Shown here: one piece after another, positions 43,070 to 53,598 of the stretch
Position numbering within the stretch: the stretch's first letter is position 1
How the letters are laid out: each line of letters starts with the position of its first letter
DNA from: a bacterium A37T11
GTDB lineage: Bacteria; Bacteroidota; Bacteroidia; Sphingobacteriales; Sphingobacteriaceae
Assembly (NCBI GenBank): GCA_900109895.1
Contig: FOBR01000019.1
Location: forward strand, 1 to 64,000
Direction of reading: 5' to 3'
Length of the DNA stretch: 64,000 nt
Position numbers and translations under genes: made by a program
The notes under the pieces: generated by a model
Database searches by the model: none
Told to the model about the DNA's origin: nothing
What the model saw: only the letters and a program-made list of their open reading frames with translations

Positions 43070-43822
43070 CTAGAATCCAAGCATGATGCCGAATGTAAAA
43101 TCTTTAACCCCGTCCTGTTCAGGGCTGTTTTCAAACATATTGTTGAAATAGTATTTAGCATACACTCCTAAACCTCTATAACCCCATCGTACGAATGCGC
43201 CGTACTTGAACTGAGTAAAATTAAAATCGTCCCTGACACTGAGCTTTCCTTGCTCATCATTCTTGAGTATTTGGCTACCCTGCATCAGAAAGCCGCCGAT
43301 AGGTCCGTAGGCTACGCGCATGTGTCCATCATCAAAACGGTGCTCAAAGGTTAGCGGAAGCCTGATATAGCTGGAAGTAAGCCTGTTTTTGTCGTAGTCA
43401 ATGCCGGTATGCACATATTGCAATGTGGTGGTGTTCCGCAAAAAGGCCACATCTCCGAGCAGGCGGATGTAGGTCCAGTCGAATCCTCCAGACAGGAATA
43501 TTCGAAAGTGGTCGCTAAAATGATAGCCCACCTGCAACAGGTCAAAACCGAAATTATAGGTTTTCCAAGCTCTGTTTTTCAAAAAACTATTTTTATCAGA
43601 GAGGGTAAAACTGCCGTTATCCATGATCTTAGTAAACCCGAGATCGATGCGGGAAAACGTAATGCCGTAGATCGCATGGCCTTCATTATACTTTTTCTTG
43701 GAAACCGTTGCCCCATTAGGGTGTTTACTGGTATCTGTGGGGGTGTTTTCTTGGGCATTCACCCTAACTGTAAGACCAGCGTATAGTAGCAGTAATAATC
43801 CAAACTTATGCAAATTGTTCAT
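43070..43822 (-). CDS. Outer-membrane beta-barrel protein
   Basis: A 250-residue exported protein with a signal peptide (about residues 5-23) and alternating amphipathic strands ending in Phe (DFTFGIMLGF), as in outer-membrane barrels of the porin-family type. Segments such as FGFDLLQVGYHFSDHFRIFL and LPLTFEHRFDDGHMRVAYG are typical strands. A specific function is not visible. It is the next gene after lepB on the minus strand. Confidence 0.75.
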   Translation of the reverse strand: MNNLHKFGLLLLLYAGLTVRVNAQENTPTDTSKHPNGATVSKKKYNEGHAIYGITFSRIDLGFTKIMDNGSFTLSDKNSFLKNRAWKTYNFGFDLLQVGYHFSDHFRIFLSGGFDWTYIRLLGDVAFLRNTTTLQYVHTGIDYDKNRLTSSYIRLPLTFEHRFDDGHMRVAYGPIGGFLMQGSQILKNDEQGKLSVRDDFNFTQFKYGAFVRWGYRGLGVYAKYYFNNMFENSPEQDGVKDFTFGIMLGF

Positions 43823-43901
43823 ATTTGAAATGTTATGTTCAATAAAAGTGATGATCTACGGTTTCAATACCTCTTTTCGCATAAAATGTTTGCAATGACA
43901 T

Positions 43902-45317
43902 TTATTTTATTCCCATAAAAATACGGTTCCAGCGTATTTTGCTTAAGAAAGTGCCATCTTTATCATAGCTTAACCAAACGAAAAGAGCTTTTCCGACAAT
44001 ATGGTCTTCAGGCACAAATCCCCAGAAGCGGGAGTCCAGCGAATTATGCCGGTTATCGCCCATCATCCAGTAGTAATCCATGGCAAAAGTATAGGTATTG
44101 GTCTTTTGGCCATCAATATAATATCCATCAGGCCGCTGTTCAAAACTGTGGTGTTCATAAACCGTAATCGCTCGTTTATAAACGGGCACGGTGGCACTGT
44201 CAAGTGTCACGGTCCATCCTTTTTTCGGGATAATGACGGGGCCAAAATTATCCTGGTTCCAATGGGGATTATCCGTGAATATTTCAAATTCATGGTCCTC
44301 TTTGTTCTTAATGGACGGTGAAATGGTTTTAATATTGGCCCATCCTTTAATCACTTCGGCCAAGGGTTTTGTTAGATACATCCGGTATGAATTTACGCCA
44401 GTGCGCTCGGCCTCGATGCGCAAATCCAGCAATCGCTGTGGGTTTAGGTCAGTGCCGTCGGTAATGACGTCATAGATCAACTGTTCCTGCGGAGGCACTT
44501 CATTTGGTTTTCCGTTAACAAAAACTTGCGCATGAACTACTGATAAGGTGTCTCCGGCGATGCCCTGACAACGTTTAATGTAGTTTTCCCGTTTGTCGAC
44601 CGGTCTAAAATAGGGTGAATCGGCCTCAACCGGGTAATTAAACACCACCACATCATTGCGTTTGATCTTTTCAAAACCGGGTAGCCGCTTGTAGGGGATC
44701 TTGATGCCATCCCAATAGGCCTTGCCGCCAATGATGGGCATGGTGTGATGGGCAAACGGGAAGGCTACAGGGGTCATTGGGATACGGGCACCGTAGTTGA
44801 TCTTACTGACAAATAGAAAATCGCCTACCAGCAGGCTCCGTTCCATGGATCCCGTGGGGATCATATAAGCCTCGATAAGGAAACTACGGATGAGCGTGGC
44901 AGCGACTACTGCAAAAATAATAGCATCTGCCCATTCGCGAGCTGCTGTTTTTTTATAAGGATATTTTTTGCGGAACTCTTCGGTGGCGGATTCACCCCAG
45001 TAGGTTGTTTTCTTATCAAAACCCCAGTAAGGAATAGCAATAAAAGAGAGTATGATGCCTGCGGCATGTTCAAGAAAAGACCGTTTACCAAAACTCTTCA
45101 TGAAATCAATAGCAAGACCAATACCTACAAAGAAATTAATGACAGGTATCAACAGTAAAAATATCCACCACGCCGGCCGACCTGTAATCCTAGTCATAAT
45201 GTACGCGTTGTAGAAAGGAATCAAGGATTCCCAACCAGGCCTCCCGGCCTTTTCGAATAGTTTCCAGTACCCAATTAGATTGAGAACAATAATGAGGATG
45301 AGGATGATAAAGCCCAT
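43902..45317 (-). CDS. lepB: Signal peptidase I (long form with extra N-terminal membrane domain)
   Basis: A 471-residue S26 peptidase cleaving signal peptides on the outer side of the inner membrane. The catalytic Ser is seen in [20 protein letters not shown] near residue 178, and the Lys region in [14 protein letters not shown] near 250. The C-terminal box is [19 protein letters not shown]. The first 110 residues carry three to four extra helices (DUF5684-like), a fusion common in Bacteroidota. It is downstream of dapB by 52 nt. Confidence 0.93.
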   Translation of the reverse strand: MGFIILILIIVLNLIGYWKLFEKAGRPGWESLIPFYNAYIMTRITGRPAWWIFLLLIPVINFFVGIGLAIDFMKSFGKRSFLEHAAGIILSFIAIPYWGFDKKTTYWGESATEEFRKKYPYKKTAAREWADAIIFAVVAATLIRSFLIEAYMIPTGSMERSLLVGDFLFVSKINYGARIPMTPVAFPFAHHTMPIIGGKAYWDGIKIPYKRLPGFEKIKRNDVVVFNYPVEADSPYFRPVDKRENYIKRCQGIAGDTLSVVHAQVFVNGKPNEVPPQEQLIYDVITDGTDLNPQRLLDLRIEAERTGVNSYRMYLTKPLAEVIKGWANIKTISPSIKNKEDHEFEIFTDNPHWNQDNFGPVIIPKKGWTVTLDSATVPVYKRAITVYEHHSFEQRPDGYYIDGQKTNTYTFAMDYYWMMGDNRHNSLDSRFWGFVPEDHIVGKALFVWLSYDKDGTFLSKIRWNRIFMGIK

Positions 45318-45369
45318 TTTTAAATGATGTTATTAAATAATTTTCTTTAGATGTCTTGACGTATTTACT

Positions 45370-46116
45370 TTACTCAAAATTAAAGTTAAAGATCTCAGTG
45401 ACGTTATAAAATCCTTTTTTTCCGTTTAGCCATTCTGCTGCTATGACGGCTCCTAACGCAAAGCCCGCTCTGCTATGGGCCGTGTGCTTGAATTCGAGCT
45501 GATCTACCTCCGAGCTATAAAGTACGGTATGCGTGCCGGGAACTTCATCGATGCGGTGCGATTCAATGAGCAGCTCGTCGCTTTTGGGAACCACTTCTTC
45601 TCCTTCGCCAACCAGGTTATTTACCCATTGTTTTTTATCGTCCATATACGTTAAGATACCTTCAGCAATCGTAATGGCTGTTCCACTGGGGGCATCCAGT
45701 TTTTGAGTGTGGTGAATTTCTTCGACCTGTACATCGTATTGTTTGTAGGGGTTGACAGCTTTCGCCAACAACTTATTGATGTGAAAAAAAATGTTGACCC
45801 CTATGCTGTAATTAGATCCATAAAGCAACGATTTGTTACGTTCTAAACATTGTTCCTTTACGGTTTCAAGCTCGTTATACCACCCAGTAGTACCTACCAC
45901 AATTGGAACATCGGCTTCAAAGCACAGCTGGATATCATCCAGCGCCGAATCGGGTGTGCTGAAACTAATGGCAATGTCAGCTACTTCCAGATCTGCGGGT
46001 TCGATGTCGGGCCTGTTTTGGGAGTTAACGGTCAATATGACTTGGTGCCCTCTGCTAAGGGCAAACTTTTCAATTATACGGCCCATTTTACCGTATCCGA
46101 TCAGGGCAATTTTCAT
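45370..46116 (-). CDS. dapB: 4-hydroxy-tetrahydrodipicolinate reductase
   Basis: A 248-residue DapB of the lysine/diaminopimelate pathway. The NAD(P)H-binding GYGKMGRIIEKFAL starts at residue 8, followed by VVGTTGWYNEL and the catalytic EIHHTQKLDAPSGTA. It is slightly shorter than E. coli DapB but has all key segments. It lies in the parA-parB-DUF5683-dapB-lepB run. Confidence 0.95.
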   Translation of the reverse strand: MKIALIGYGKMGRIIEKFALSRGHQVILTVNSQNRPDIEPADLEVADIAISFSTPDSALDDIQLCFEADVPIVVGTTGWYNELETVKEQCLERNKSLLYGSNYSIGVNIFFHINKLLAKAVNPYKQYDVQVEEIHHTQKLDAPSGTAITIAEGILTYMDDKKQWVNNLVGEGEEVVPKSDELLIESHRIDEVPGTHTVLYSSEVDQLEFKHTAHSRAGFALGAVIAAEWLNGKKGFYNVTEIFNFNFE

Positions 46117-46148
46117 ATTTTGGGTGGTTTTACATCCATAGCGGTAAT

Positions 46149-46964
46149 TTAACGTAGGGCAAAGGTAAGTTTTATTCCCGGAGCTACCGAACCCCAGCCC
46201 ATTACGCCAGGTGTTTGCTGGAGGCTGGGTGATATCTTCAGGGTGAGATCGTCTTCTATGTCATACCGCAGGAACACACTGTTTACATAGGCCTCAATTA
46301 CATTGATGGTATATACGCCCGCAAAAAGGATAATGCTTAGGTCGCGGTTGCGGCGATACATATCTTTAATCCTAATGGCATAATCTTGCGTGATGTATTG
46401 ATAATCTTCATTAAGCCATTGACCATTGTTGGCAAGCCGGTATTGTACTTCCTTGAGGAAAATATGGTAATAGCGATTGTTGAATTCATACATGAGACCT
46501 ACGCTTACGAAACCACCGTAGATCGCCGGGACACTAAGCCACCATAATTTGGGGCTAACGACGCCTTTTCGCTTCATTTCATCTTTTCGAAGGTGCCACT
46601 GCTGCGAATTGTAGATCTGTCCCCAGCCAGGCAGAATCAATGAACGGCGTACGGCCTGTTTGGTGACATTTTCAATGGCAAGCCGGGCAGAGTCTTTAAG
46701 GGCATTTTTTTTCGCCTCCTTAACTTCTGCATCCAGCTTTTCCTTCTTCTTTTTAGCTTTCAGGGCTTCCTTTTCTTTCTTTTGCTGCGCCTTGTAAGCT
46801 TCTTCCTTTGCTTTTTTATCGGCTTTCTCGCGCTTTTCAATTTGCTTTTTCGTTAGGTGGGCGGTATCTTGCACGGCTTTGGCAGGTGGTACACTATCCC
46901 GTTTCTGTGCTACAGCACCTAACGTACACAAAAATCCCAGTAGCACCAAAAACAACAACCGCAT
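46149..46964 (-). CDS. DUF5683 protein
   Basis: A 271-residue exported protein with a signal peptide (about residues 1-19), a very Lys/Glu/Ala-rich coiled-coil-like stretch (about 35-90), and a DUF5683 domain with SLILPGWGQIYNSQQWHLRK followed by two membrane helices. Function is not known. It begins 6 nt after the parB stop, so it is in the same operon. Confidence 0.8.
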   Translation of the reverse strand: MRLLFLVLLGFLCTLGAVAQKRDSVPPAKAVQDTAHLTKKQIEKREKADKKAKEEAYKAQQKKEKEALKAKKKKEKLDAEVKEAKKNALKDSARLAIENVTKQAVRRSLILPGWGQIYNSQQWHLRKDEMKRKGVVSPKLWWLSVPAIYGGFVSVGLMYEFNNRYYHIFLKEVQYRLANNGQWLNEDYQYITQDYAIRIKDMYRRNRDLSIILFAGVYTINVIEAYVNSVFLRYDIEDDLTLKISPSLQQTPGVMGWGSVAPGIKLTFALR

Positions 46965-46970
46965 AGCCGA

Positions 46971-47879
46971 TTACCAGTCCAACAGTTCCAAAATACGATT
47001 GAGGTCGTCTTCAGAGTGAAAAGGGATCTCAATGAAACCGGAACCGCTTTTGGAAGAAACACTCAGTTTAACACGTGTGGCAAATTTGGAAGCCAGGTCA
47101 TCCTGGACTTTTTGAAATTGGAAAGGCATACTGGATTTTTCTGGCTTCTTTTTGGAAGTGGAATTGTTTTGTAACGCCCTAACCAATTCTTCTATTTTTC
47201 GAACAGAAAGGCCTTTATCAATGATTTCGCGATGAAGGTACAATTGTTTGTCTGGTTCTGCCACTGTAATAAGCGCGCGGGCATGCCCCATCGTAATACG
47301 TCCATCGCGGATGGAGGCTTGGATGTCTGGAGGTAATTTAAGCAAACGTAAATAGTTGGTTACCGTAGACCGGTTTTTACTGACCCGCTCGCCCAGTTCG
47401 TCCTGCTTAAGATTGCATTCATCAATCATGCGCTGAAAACTCAAGGCTACTTCGATGGCGTTCAGATTTTCGCGCTGTATATTTTCAATAAGGGCCATTT
47501 CCAACATCTGCTGGTCATTGGCTGTGCGGACGTAGGCAGGCAACTCAGTAAAGCCGGCAAGTTTTGAAGCACGTAATCGGCGTTCTCCGGAGATAAGCTG
47601 ATATCTTCCTGCTTCTGTTTTCCTGACCGTGATGGGTTGTATTAGACCTTGTATCCGGATAGAATTTGCTAATTCTTCAAGCGCTTGTTCATCAAATTCT
47701 GAACGTGGCTGAAAGGGATTAACCTCAATTAGGCTAATTTTAATAAAATTTACTGAACCAGGGGTTTCCCGATCCGGAATTTCTTCCATTGGTTTACGGC
47801 TGGCTTGATTCACCTCTTCTGTATCGTTCAAAAGTGCACTTAAACCCTTTCCTAGTCCAAATTTTCGCTGTTGTGCCAT
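46971..47879 (-). CDS. parB: Chromosome partitioning protein ParB
   Basis: A 302-residue CTP-dependent DNA clamp loaded at parS sites for origin segregation. The ParB/Srx domain has VNPFQPRSEFDEQALEELA and ISGERRLRASKLAGF, then IENIQRENLNAIEVALSFQ and an HTH (LKQDELGERVSKNRSTVTNYL). The C-terminal dimerisation segment is also present. It begins 9 nt downstream of parA. No canonical parS (TGTTTCACGTGAAACA) was noticed in the window. Confidence 0.95.
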   Translation of the reverse strand: MAQQRKFGLGKGLSALLNDTEEVNQASRKPMEEIPDRETPGSVNFIKISLIEVNPFQPRSEFDEQALEELANSIRIQGLIQPITVRKTEAGRYQLISGERRLRASKLAGFTELPAYVRTANDQQMLEMALIENIQRENLNAIEVALSFQRMIDECNLKQDELGERVSKNRSTVTNYLRLLKLPPDIQASIRDGRITMGHARALITVAEPDKQLYLHREIIDKGLSVRKIEELVRALQNNSTSKKKPEKSSMPFQFQKVQDDLASKFATRVKLSVSSKSGSGFIEIPFHSEDDLNRILELLDW

Positions 47880-47888
47880 TTTTTATTG

Positions 47889-48683
47889 CTATTGCTTTAA
47901 GCCTACAGCCTCTTTAACTATTCCATTTTTTTGTAGGATCTCGCGAGCCAGGTTCAGATAGTTAATAGCACCTTTAGAATTGGCGTCGTGCATAATAACC
48001 GAGATACCAAAACTGGGGGCTTCGCTTAGACGGGTATTGCGCTGAATAATAGTATCAAATACCAAATCATTAAAATGGGTGCGGACCTCTTCTACCACTT
48101 GGTTGGCCAATCTTAGCCGTACGTCATACATGGTGAGCAGAATGCCTTCAATTTCCAGATCTTTGTTCAATCTATTTTGAACTATTTTAATGGTGTTTAG
48201 CAATTTTCCTAAGCCCTCTAACGCAAAGTATTCACATTGTACGGGAATAATTACTGAATTAGCTGCTGTCAATGCATTGATCGTAATGAGCCCTAGTGAT
48301 GGGGAACAATCAATGATGATGAAATCATAGTCATTCTGGATTTTTTCAAGCACGGCCTTCATCTTAAATTCACGCTCGTCCAAGTTAATCATTTCTATTT
48401 CGGCACCTACCAGATCAATGTGTGCCGGCAGCAAATCCAGAAAAGGGGTATCCGTCCTACAAATGGCCTCTTTCGGATCCAAATCATTTACGATGCATTC
48501 ATAAATGCTCGATTTAATGGTACGTGGATCAAAACCGATCCCCGAAGTGGAGTTAGCCTGAGGATCAGCATCCACTAACAATGTACGGTATTCTAAAACG
48601 GCCAGGCTTGCAGCCAGGTTAATAGAGGTGGTGGTTTTTCCGACCCCCCCTTTCTGGTTGGCCAATGCAATGATCTTACCCAT
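47889..48683 (-). CDS. parA: Chromosome partitioning ATPase ParA
   Basis: A 264-residue deviant-Walker ATPase. The P-loop is NQKGGVGKTTTSINLAASL near residue 8, followed by LLVDADPQANSTSGIG and FIIIDCSPSLGLITINAL. With ParB it segregates replication origins. Its start is 97 nt downstream of leuS and the parB gene follows by 9 nt. Confidence 0.96.
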   Translation of the reverse strand: MGKIIALANQKGGVGKTTTSINLAASLAVLEYRTLLVDADPQANSTSGIGFDPRTIKSSIYECIVNDLDPKEAICRTDTPFLDLLPAHIDLVGAEIEMINLDEREFKMKAVLEKIQNDYDFIIIDCSPSLGLITINALTAANSVIIPVQCEYFALEGLGKLLNTIKIVQNRLNKDLEIEGILLTMYDVRLRLANQVVEEVRTHFNDLVFDTIIQRNTRLSEAPSFGISVIMHDANSKGAINYLNLAREILQKNGIVKEAVGLKQ

Positions 48684-48780
48684 GTACTAATTAATCCCTT
48701 AATGATTTGTTACAATTTTAACAATGCTCAATGCTAGGCATTGTGCGGCTAAGTTACAAAAAATAGGTAACTATGAATGC

Positions 48781-51546
48781 CTATATCACAATATTAACGA
48801 TACGCCCTTTCACCACAACCACCTTTTTGGGGGTCTGTCCGTCCAGAAACCGTTGCACATCGGCATTGGCCAGCACCTCTTTTTCTATATCAGGCACTTC
48901 CAGGCTGAGGGAAAGCGGCAAGTTCATCTTCATCTTCCCATTGACGGACACCGGGTATGCAAATTCACTCTCGATCAAATATTTGGGATTAAACTGTGGA
49001 AACGGGGCATATGATAAGCTGCCCGGCTTGTTGCCCAATAACGACCACAATTCTTCAGTAATGTGGGGTGCATATGGCGAAAGCACAATGCATAAATCTT
49101 GCAAAATGACGCGATTTTTACACTTTAGATCCGTGAGCTCATTTACGCAGATCATAAAGCTGGATACCGACGTATTAAAAGAAAACCGCTCGATGTCTTC
49201 TTCTACCTTTTTGATAATCTTATGAAGAGATTTCAATTCCGCAGGGCTGGGGGAATCGTCAGATACGCGGAAGTTATTATCCGCGTCATGGAACAGCTTC
49301 CAGAATTTTCGAAGGAATTTATGCGCACCTTCAATGCCATTGGTATTCCAAGGTTTGCTCTGCTCCAGAGGCCCTAGGAACATTTCATAGAGGCGAAGCG
49401 TATCGGCACCGTAATTCTCAATGATATCATCGGGATTCACTACATTGAACTTTGATTTGGACATTTTCTCTACCTCATGTCCGCATATATATCTCCCGTT
49501 TTCGAGTATAAATTCAGCATTTTCATATTCTGGTCTGAATTGCCGGAATTTATCCAAGTTGAGGGTGTCATTGGTAACGATGTTGACATCTACGTGCAGG
49601 GCTGAGGTTTTGTACTGGTCTTTTAATCCGTATGAAACAAAGGTATTTGTTCCTTTGCCTTCCTCATCCAGCACGCGGTATACAAAATTGCTCCTACCCT
49701 GGATCATGCCCTGGTTGATCAGCTTTTTGAAGGGCTCTTCTTCAGCTACACAACCCAAATCTTTCAAGAACTTGTTCCAAAAGCGACTATAGAGCAAGTG
49801 ACCAGTGGCATGCTCCGAACCGCCAATATAGAGATCTACGGCCTTCCAATAATCTACTGCTTCTTTTGAGGCAAATACATTTTCATTGTGAGCGTCCATA
49901 TACCGGTACCAGTACCAACTGGATCCTGCCCAACCGGGCATGGTTGATAATTCATAGTCATAAGTGCCCTGATATTTCCAGCCTTCAGCTCTTCCCAGGG
50001 GAGGCTCTCCACTTTCTGTGGGTAAGTACTTATCTACCTCGGGCAATAATAAGGGAAGGTCTTTTTCATCCAGCAAGTGTGGAAGACCGTCCTTAAAATA
50101 GACGGGTACTGGCTCACCCCAATAGCGCTGGCGGCCAAAGATGGCATCACGCATGCGATAGTTAATTCTAGCTTTGCCCAAGCCTTTCGCCTCAAGGGCA
50201 TTCAGTAGAACGGGCACCGCCTCTTCGTAAGTCAGGCCATTAATGAAAGCCGAATTAATATATTGTCCGGATTTGGTGGGGTCAGCTTGCTCTGTTAGTT
50301 GTTGGGCATCATTAATAGGGATAATGGGTAATTCAAAGCGTTTGGCAAAGAGATAATCCCGTTGGTCGCCAGAAGGTACACCCATCACCGCACCAGTTCC
50401 ATAACCCGCCAACACGTAATCGGAAATCCAAACCGGTATTTGCTCCCCAGTAAGCGGATGGTTGGCATACCCGCCTGTGAATACTCCTGATACCACTTTG
50501 GCCTCAGCCATGCGGTCCAGCTCTGATTTCTTTTTGGTCTGTTCTATATAGGCATTGACCGGCGCCTGTTGAAGTGCCGATGTATACTTAGCCACAAGTT
50601 CGTGTTCAGGAGCCAGTACAAGAAAGCTGACCCCAAAAATCGTGTCTACACGGGTCGTGAAGACTTCAATATCATCAAAAAAAACACTGGCCCCTACCGA
50701 TTTTCCAATCCAGTTGCGCTGCATCTCTACCAGCGGTTCTGGCCAGTCAATAGTTTCCAAACCCTTTAGCAGGCGATCTGCATAGGCGGTGATGCGCATA
50801 CTCCATTGCATCATTTTCTTTTGGATGACCGGATAGCCGCCTCTTTCAGAGACGCCGTCTTTTACCTCATCATTAGCCAATACAGTTCCTAAGGCAGGAC
50901 ACCAGTTTACAGTACTTTCGCGCAGGTAGGCCAGGCGGTATTTTAGGATCTCTCGTCGCTGTTCTTCTGGTTTGAAAGTATGCCATTCGCTGGCCGTAAA
51001 GGTTCGGATGTTTTCATCGGCTGCGGCATGTATACCGGTACTGCCGTTATGTTCAAAGTGGGCTATTAGGCTGTCTATAGGTTGGGCCTTGTCAGCATCC
51101 TGGTCATACCAGGCATTGAATAGCTTCATGAAAATCCATTGCGTCCATTTATAATAGGCTGGATCGCTGGTACGTATTTCGCGACTCCAATCAAACGAAA
51201 GCCCTATATTATCCAATTGTTCCCGATAACGGGCGATGTTAACTTCCGTGGTGATGGCAGGGTGTTGTCCGGTTTGGATGGCATATTGTTCTGCTGGCAG
51301 ACCAAAAGAGTCATAGCCCATCGGATGTAATACATTAAACCCTTTAAGGCGTTTGTATCGGGAGAAAATATCTGAGGCAATATATCCGAGCGGGTGGCCT
51401 ACATGTAAACCAGCGCCTGAAGGATATGGAAACATATCCAAAACATAATACTTTGGTTTATCTGCCGTATCATGGGCACGAAAGGTTTGGTGCACTGCCC
51501 AAAACTGTTGCCACTTCTTTTCTATCGCGCTAAACTGGTAATCCAT
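48781..51546 (-). CDS. leuS: Leucyl-tRNA synthetase
   Basis: A 921-residue class I synthetase charging tRNA-Leu. The HIGH signature is [14 protein letters not shown] near residue 49 and the KMSKS signature is [16 protein letters not shown] near 703. The editing domain is present with [15 protein letters not shown]. The gene looks intact. It leads the run leuS-parA-parB-DUF5683-dapB-lepB, though a 97-nt gap before parA could hold a separate promoter. Confidence 0.97.
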   Translation of the reverse strand: MDYQFSAIEKKWQQFWAVHQTFRAHDTADKPKYYVLDMFPYPSGAGLHVGHPLGYIASDIFSRYKRLKGFNVLHPMGYDSFGLPAEQYAIQTGQHPAITTEVNIARYREQLDNIGLSFDWSREIRTSDPAYYKWTQWIFMKLFNAWYDQDADKAQPIDSLIAHFEHNGSTGIHAAADENIRTFTASEWHTFKPEEQRREILKYRLAYLRESTVNWCPALGTVLANDEVKDGVSERGGYPVIQKKMMQWSMRITAYADRLLKGLETIDWPEPLVEMQRNWIGKSVGASVFFDDIEVFTTRVDTIFGVSFLVLAPEHELVAKYTSALQQAPVNAYIEQTKKKSELDRMAEAKVVSGVFTGGYANHPLTGEQIPVWISDYVLAGYGTGAVMGVPSGDQRDYLFAKRFELPIIPINDAQQLTEQADPTKSGQYINSAFINGLTYEEAVPVLLNALEAKGLGKARINYRMRDAIFGRQRYWGEPVPVYFKDGLPHLLDEKDLPLLLPEVDKYLPTESGEPPLGRAEGWKYQGTYDYELSTMPGWAGSSWYWYRYMDAHNENVFASKEAVDYWKAVDLYIGGSEHATGHLLYSRFWNKFLKDLGCVAEEEPFKKLINQGMIQGRSNFVYRVLDEEGKGTNTFVSYGLKDQYKTSALHVDVNIVTNDTLNLDKFRQFRPEYENAEFILENGRYICGHEVEKMSKSKFNVVNPDDIIENYGADTLRLYEMFLGPLEQSKPWNTNGIEGAHKFLRKFWKLFHDADNNFRVSDDSPSPAELKSLHKIIKKVEEDIERFSFNTSVSSFMICVNELTDLKCKNRVILQDLCIVLSPYAPHITEELWSLLGNKPGSLSYAPFPQFNPKYLIESEFAYPVSVNGKMKMNLPLSLSLEVPDIEKEVLANADVQRFLDGQTPKKVVVVKGRIVNIVI

Positions 51547-51672
51547 GTTGACACATCCAATTAATTAAGAGCCGCGAAATTACGAAATTTAAAGCAAATA
51601 GTTGGAGAGTCCTGCAACGGAGGTGTCGCTCTTAACTATATTAAACTGTATCGTAATTGTTACAGAATATAT

Positions 51673-51703
51673 TTTGCATAGTGTATAAAACACACTATCT
51701 TTG
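51673..51703 (+). promoter_or_regulatory. Consensus Bacteroidota promoter with overlapping inverted repeat
   Basis: TTTG (51673-51676), a 19-nt spacer and TATCTTTG (51696-51703) match the -33/-7 pattern well. Within it ATAGTGT (51678-51684) and ACACTAT (51692-51698) are an exact inverted repeat overlapping the -7 box, a likely operator. The promoter points to the plus strand, where no gene follows before 54467. Confidence 0.65.
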
Positions 51704-51707
51704 TGTC

Positions 51708-51775
51708 ATCATAATTTAGGTTTATAATTGGTTAGTAAAGGTCTCCAGTCTCCCCGGCTGGAGACTTTACATTTT
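51708..51775 (+). ncRNA. Candidate small RNA of about 65-70 nt
   Basis: A consensus promoter (51673-51703) is followed, after about 35 nt, by a strong stem: GTCTCCAG (51741-51748) and CTGGAGAC (51758-51765), then TTTACATTTT. No reading frame lies between them. The arrangement fits a short non-coding transcript ending in a terminator, divergent from leuS. The T run is not pure, so the 3' end is uncertain. No known family was recognised. Confidence 0.45.
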
Positions 51776-51803
51776 AGGCCTATTTTAAATTTAGAGAGCA
51801 TTT

Positions 51804-52427
51804 TCAATTCACGCCTGTCCGTAAAGGCAGGTAAGATCCATAACTGTCTGTCCGGGGGTGAATAATCACAGCAAGGCATTTTCCAGTATCATCTACTTCA
51901 AAGGCTATACCCTCCGGGGCATCTAGTATGGTTACTTTTTTTCCATCTTTCTGGTAGCTTTCTTGCGGTTTGACCACAAATCCCATTTCAATAGCCTTTT
52001 TATTTGATCCAGCCCCCAGGCCGGTATTGGTTTTGAATGAGGGAGAAGTGACCCTGATCCGTTTGACCCTGGCGGTTTCGTCATTGCCCATATCGCGAGA
52101 AGTGTATATTGAAAGTACGTTTCCTGTACTATCGCCATCCGTGTACCAAAAAGCGACGGCCTTGCCCATGGCTGCATCTCCGGCATCTGCCTTGCCCAGT
52201 CGCTTAAATACCGAATCACCCGGTTCGTCCAGCTTGGTCTTACCTGCTGACACTCCGGGTACCAATAACCAACTGCTGTCTGTTTTAGCAGCCGGGGTAT
52301 CGGTTTTGTGGATCTGAGCAAGGCTGTCCTGCCGATGTGCCTGCTCGTTGGTGACCGGGGAATGGCAAGATGCCATACCCAAAATGGTTAATAAAATTAC
52401 TGTTGGAACAGAAAAGACTTTCATCAT
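51804..52427 (-). CDS. Putative lipoprotein, 207 residues
   Basis: I do not recognise the family. The N-terminus is a lipoprotein signal (VILLTILGMASCHS, Cys near residue 21). The rest is soluble and beta-rich, with GVSAGKTKLDEPGDSVFKRLGK and LDAPEGIAFEVDDTGKCLA. The first of two ATGs at 52427 and 52424 is used. It could be an envelope-stress or periplasmic binding protein, but nothing supports a specific role. Confidence 0.65.
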   Translation of the reverse strand: MMKVFSVPTVILLTILGMASCHSPVTNEQAHRQDSLAQIHKTDTPAAKTDSSWLLVPGVSAGKTKLDEPGDSVFKRLGKADAGDAAMGKAVAFWYTDGDSTGNVLSIYTSRDMGNDETARVKRIRVTSPSFKTNTGLGAGSNKKAIEMGFVVKPQESYQKDGKKVTILDAPEGIAFEVDDTGKCLAVIIHPRTDSYGSYLPLRTGVN

Positions 52428-52472
52428 AAGTTGATAACAAACTTTACACCCAACTGTTTACTACAAATGCCC

Positions 52473-53582
52473 CTATATCAGTATTGTGTCAATGCGGTGG
52501 GCATGGACTAATTGGAGTTCTTCAGACCAAACAAATACGGTAAACAAGCCATCTTGCGAAGCGACCATCGCCAGGCTGTCGCGCTGATCATGTACAAACT
52601 GGGCTGCTGCCAGGTGCCGCGTGCCGCCAATCTTGGTGATCTCCACAAGCTCAGGCTCAGCATCCCTCACTGGTTCAGAAAGTAGAATTTGACCAACCGG
52701 CAACCCCTGGTCTGACCGAGCCACTTTGGCACCAAATGCCAGCAGCTGATGGTCCCGGGAAAGAACAGTAGCCCCATCAATTGCAGAGAATCCGCCAATA
52801 GCATTGATGGCTCTGTGCAAGGTTGTCTCATAACCATCCTGATACTCTGCCTCCGATTTGGATAACGAAGGTTCCGGGAGCAGGTTGTATGCCGGATGGA
52901 TCTGGTAACTGATGGGTTGCACGATAGACCGTAGCCAGCGTTGACTATTGGCTGGGACAATAAGTAGTAGTGCCCCACGGCCATGGCGACGCATAGCTAC
53001 GGCCAGCTCCACCAGGATATTGACCGTATCTCCGGCCAGTCCGGGGATTGGAAAGGAAAGCCCCCATTTAGTCTCATCGACCATTTTAACCTGGTCACCT
53101 TTTAAGACGGCGATGTTGATAAACTTGCCGCCCGCATCATCCCTACGTTGCTTTACTACCAGCAGGCCAGCTTCTATCACCTCCAGTACCAGGCAGTAAG
53201 GTGGTACATGGTGCGTAGTTCCCCAGATAAAGAGGCTGTCATTGTCCTGCCAGACGCCCAAATGGATCCCTGCGTCTATCACTGCGGGCGATAACTTAAC
53301 CAGGTTGTGTGGGGTAAGTCGCTGGGGCTGGTGCAGGAGAATGTTGCCCATCCCTTCCGCAGGAGGCAAAAAGGCCACTGAGATCTTTGGGGTATAGCCC
53401 TCTTCGTGACGCAGGCTGGCCCAAAAGGCTGTATCGATAATAGCCTCGATAACGCGCAGGTCCGGCACGCACATTTCTTCACGAGCGTCTGCGAGTTTTG
53501 CTAGGGCATATTGCTGCTCAAAATGTAGTCTTATTGGCGTGGAAACCATTTTAGCCGCCAGATAGGAAGGATCAGATATCAT
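52473..53582 (-). CDS. DisA_N-like (DACNV-type) nucleotide-sensing protein
   Basis: A 369-residue soluble protein. Its C-terminal third (about residues 265-360) carries the two motifs of diadenylate cyclase (DisA_N) domains: DGA in AIDGATVLSRDHQLLAFGAK near 269-271, and GGTRHLAAAQFV near 320 in place of the usual GTRHRAA. It fits the predicted DACNV sensor family, proposed to make or bind nucleotides. The N-terminal 260 residues are distinct. ATG at 53582 was chosen over an upstream TTG that overlaps the RluA-like gene. Confidence 0.65.
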   Translation of the reverse strand: MISDPSYLAAKMVSTPIRLHFEQQYALAKLADAREEMCVPDLRVIEAIIDTAFWASLRHEEGYTPKISVAFLPPAEGMGNILLHQPQRLTPHNLVKLSPAVIDAGIHLGVWQDNDSLFIWGTTHHVPPYCLVLEVIEAGLLVVKQRRDDAGGKFINIAVLKGDQVKMVDETKWGLSFPIPGLAGDTVNILVELAVAMRRHGRGALLLIVPANSQRWLRSIVQPISYQIHPAYNLLPEPSLSKSEAEYQDGYETTLHRAINAIGGFSAIDGATVLSRDHQLLAFGAKVARSDQGLPVGQILLSEPVRDAEPELVEITKIGGTRHLAAAQFVHDQRDSLAMVASQDGLFTVFVWSEELQLVHAHRIDTILI

Positions 53583-53598
53583 ATGGGCATTTATTAAA

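Noticed and set aside
46971-48780. parS site near parAB
   Set aside because: I looked for the 16-bp consensus TGTTTCACGTGAAACA and close variants in and around parAB and did not see one; only a short CAATGC/GCATTG palindrome is present upstream of parA.
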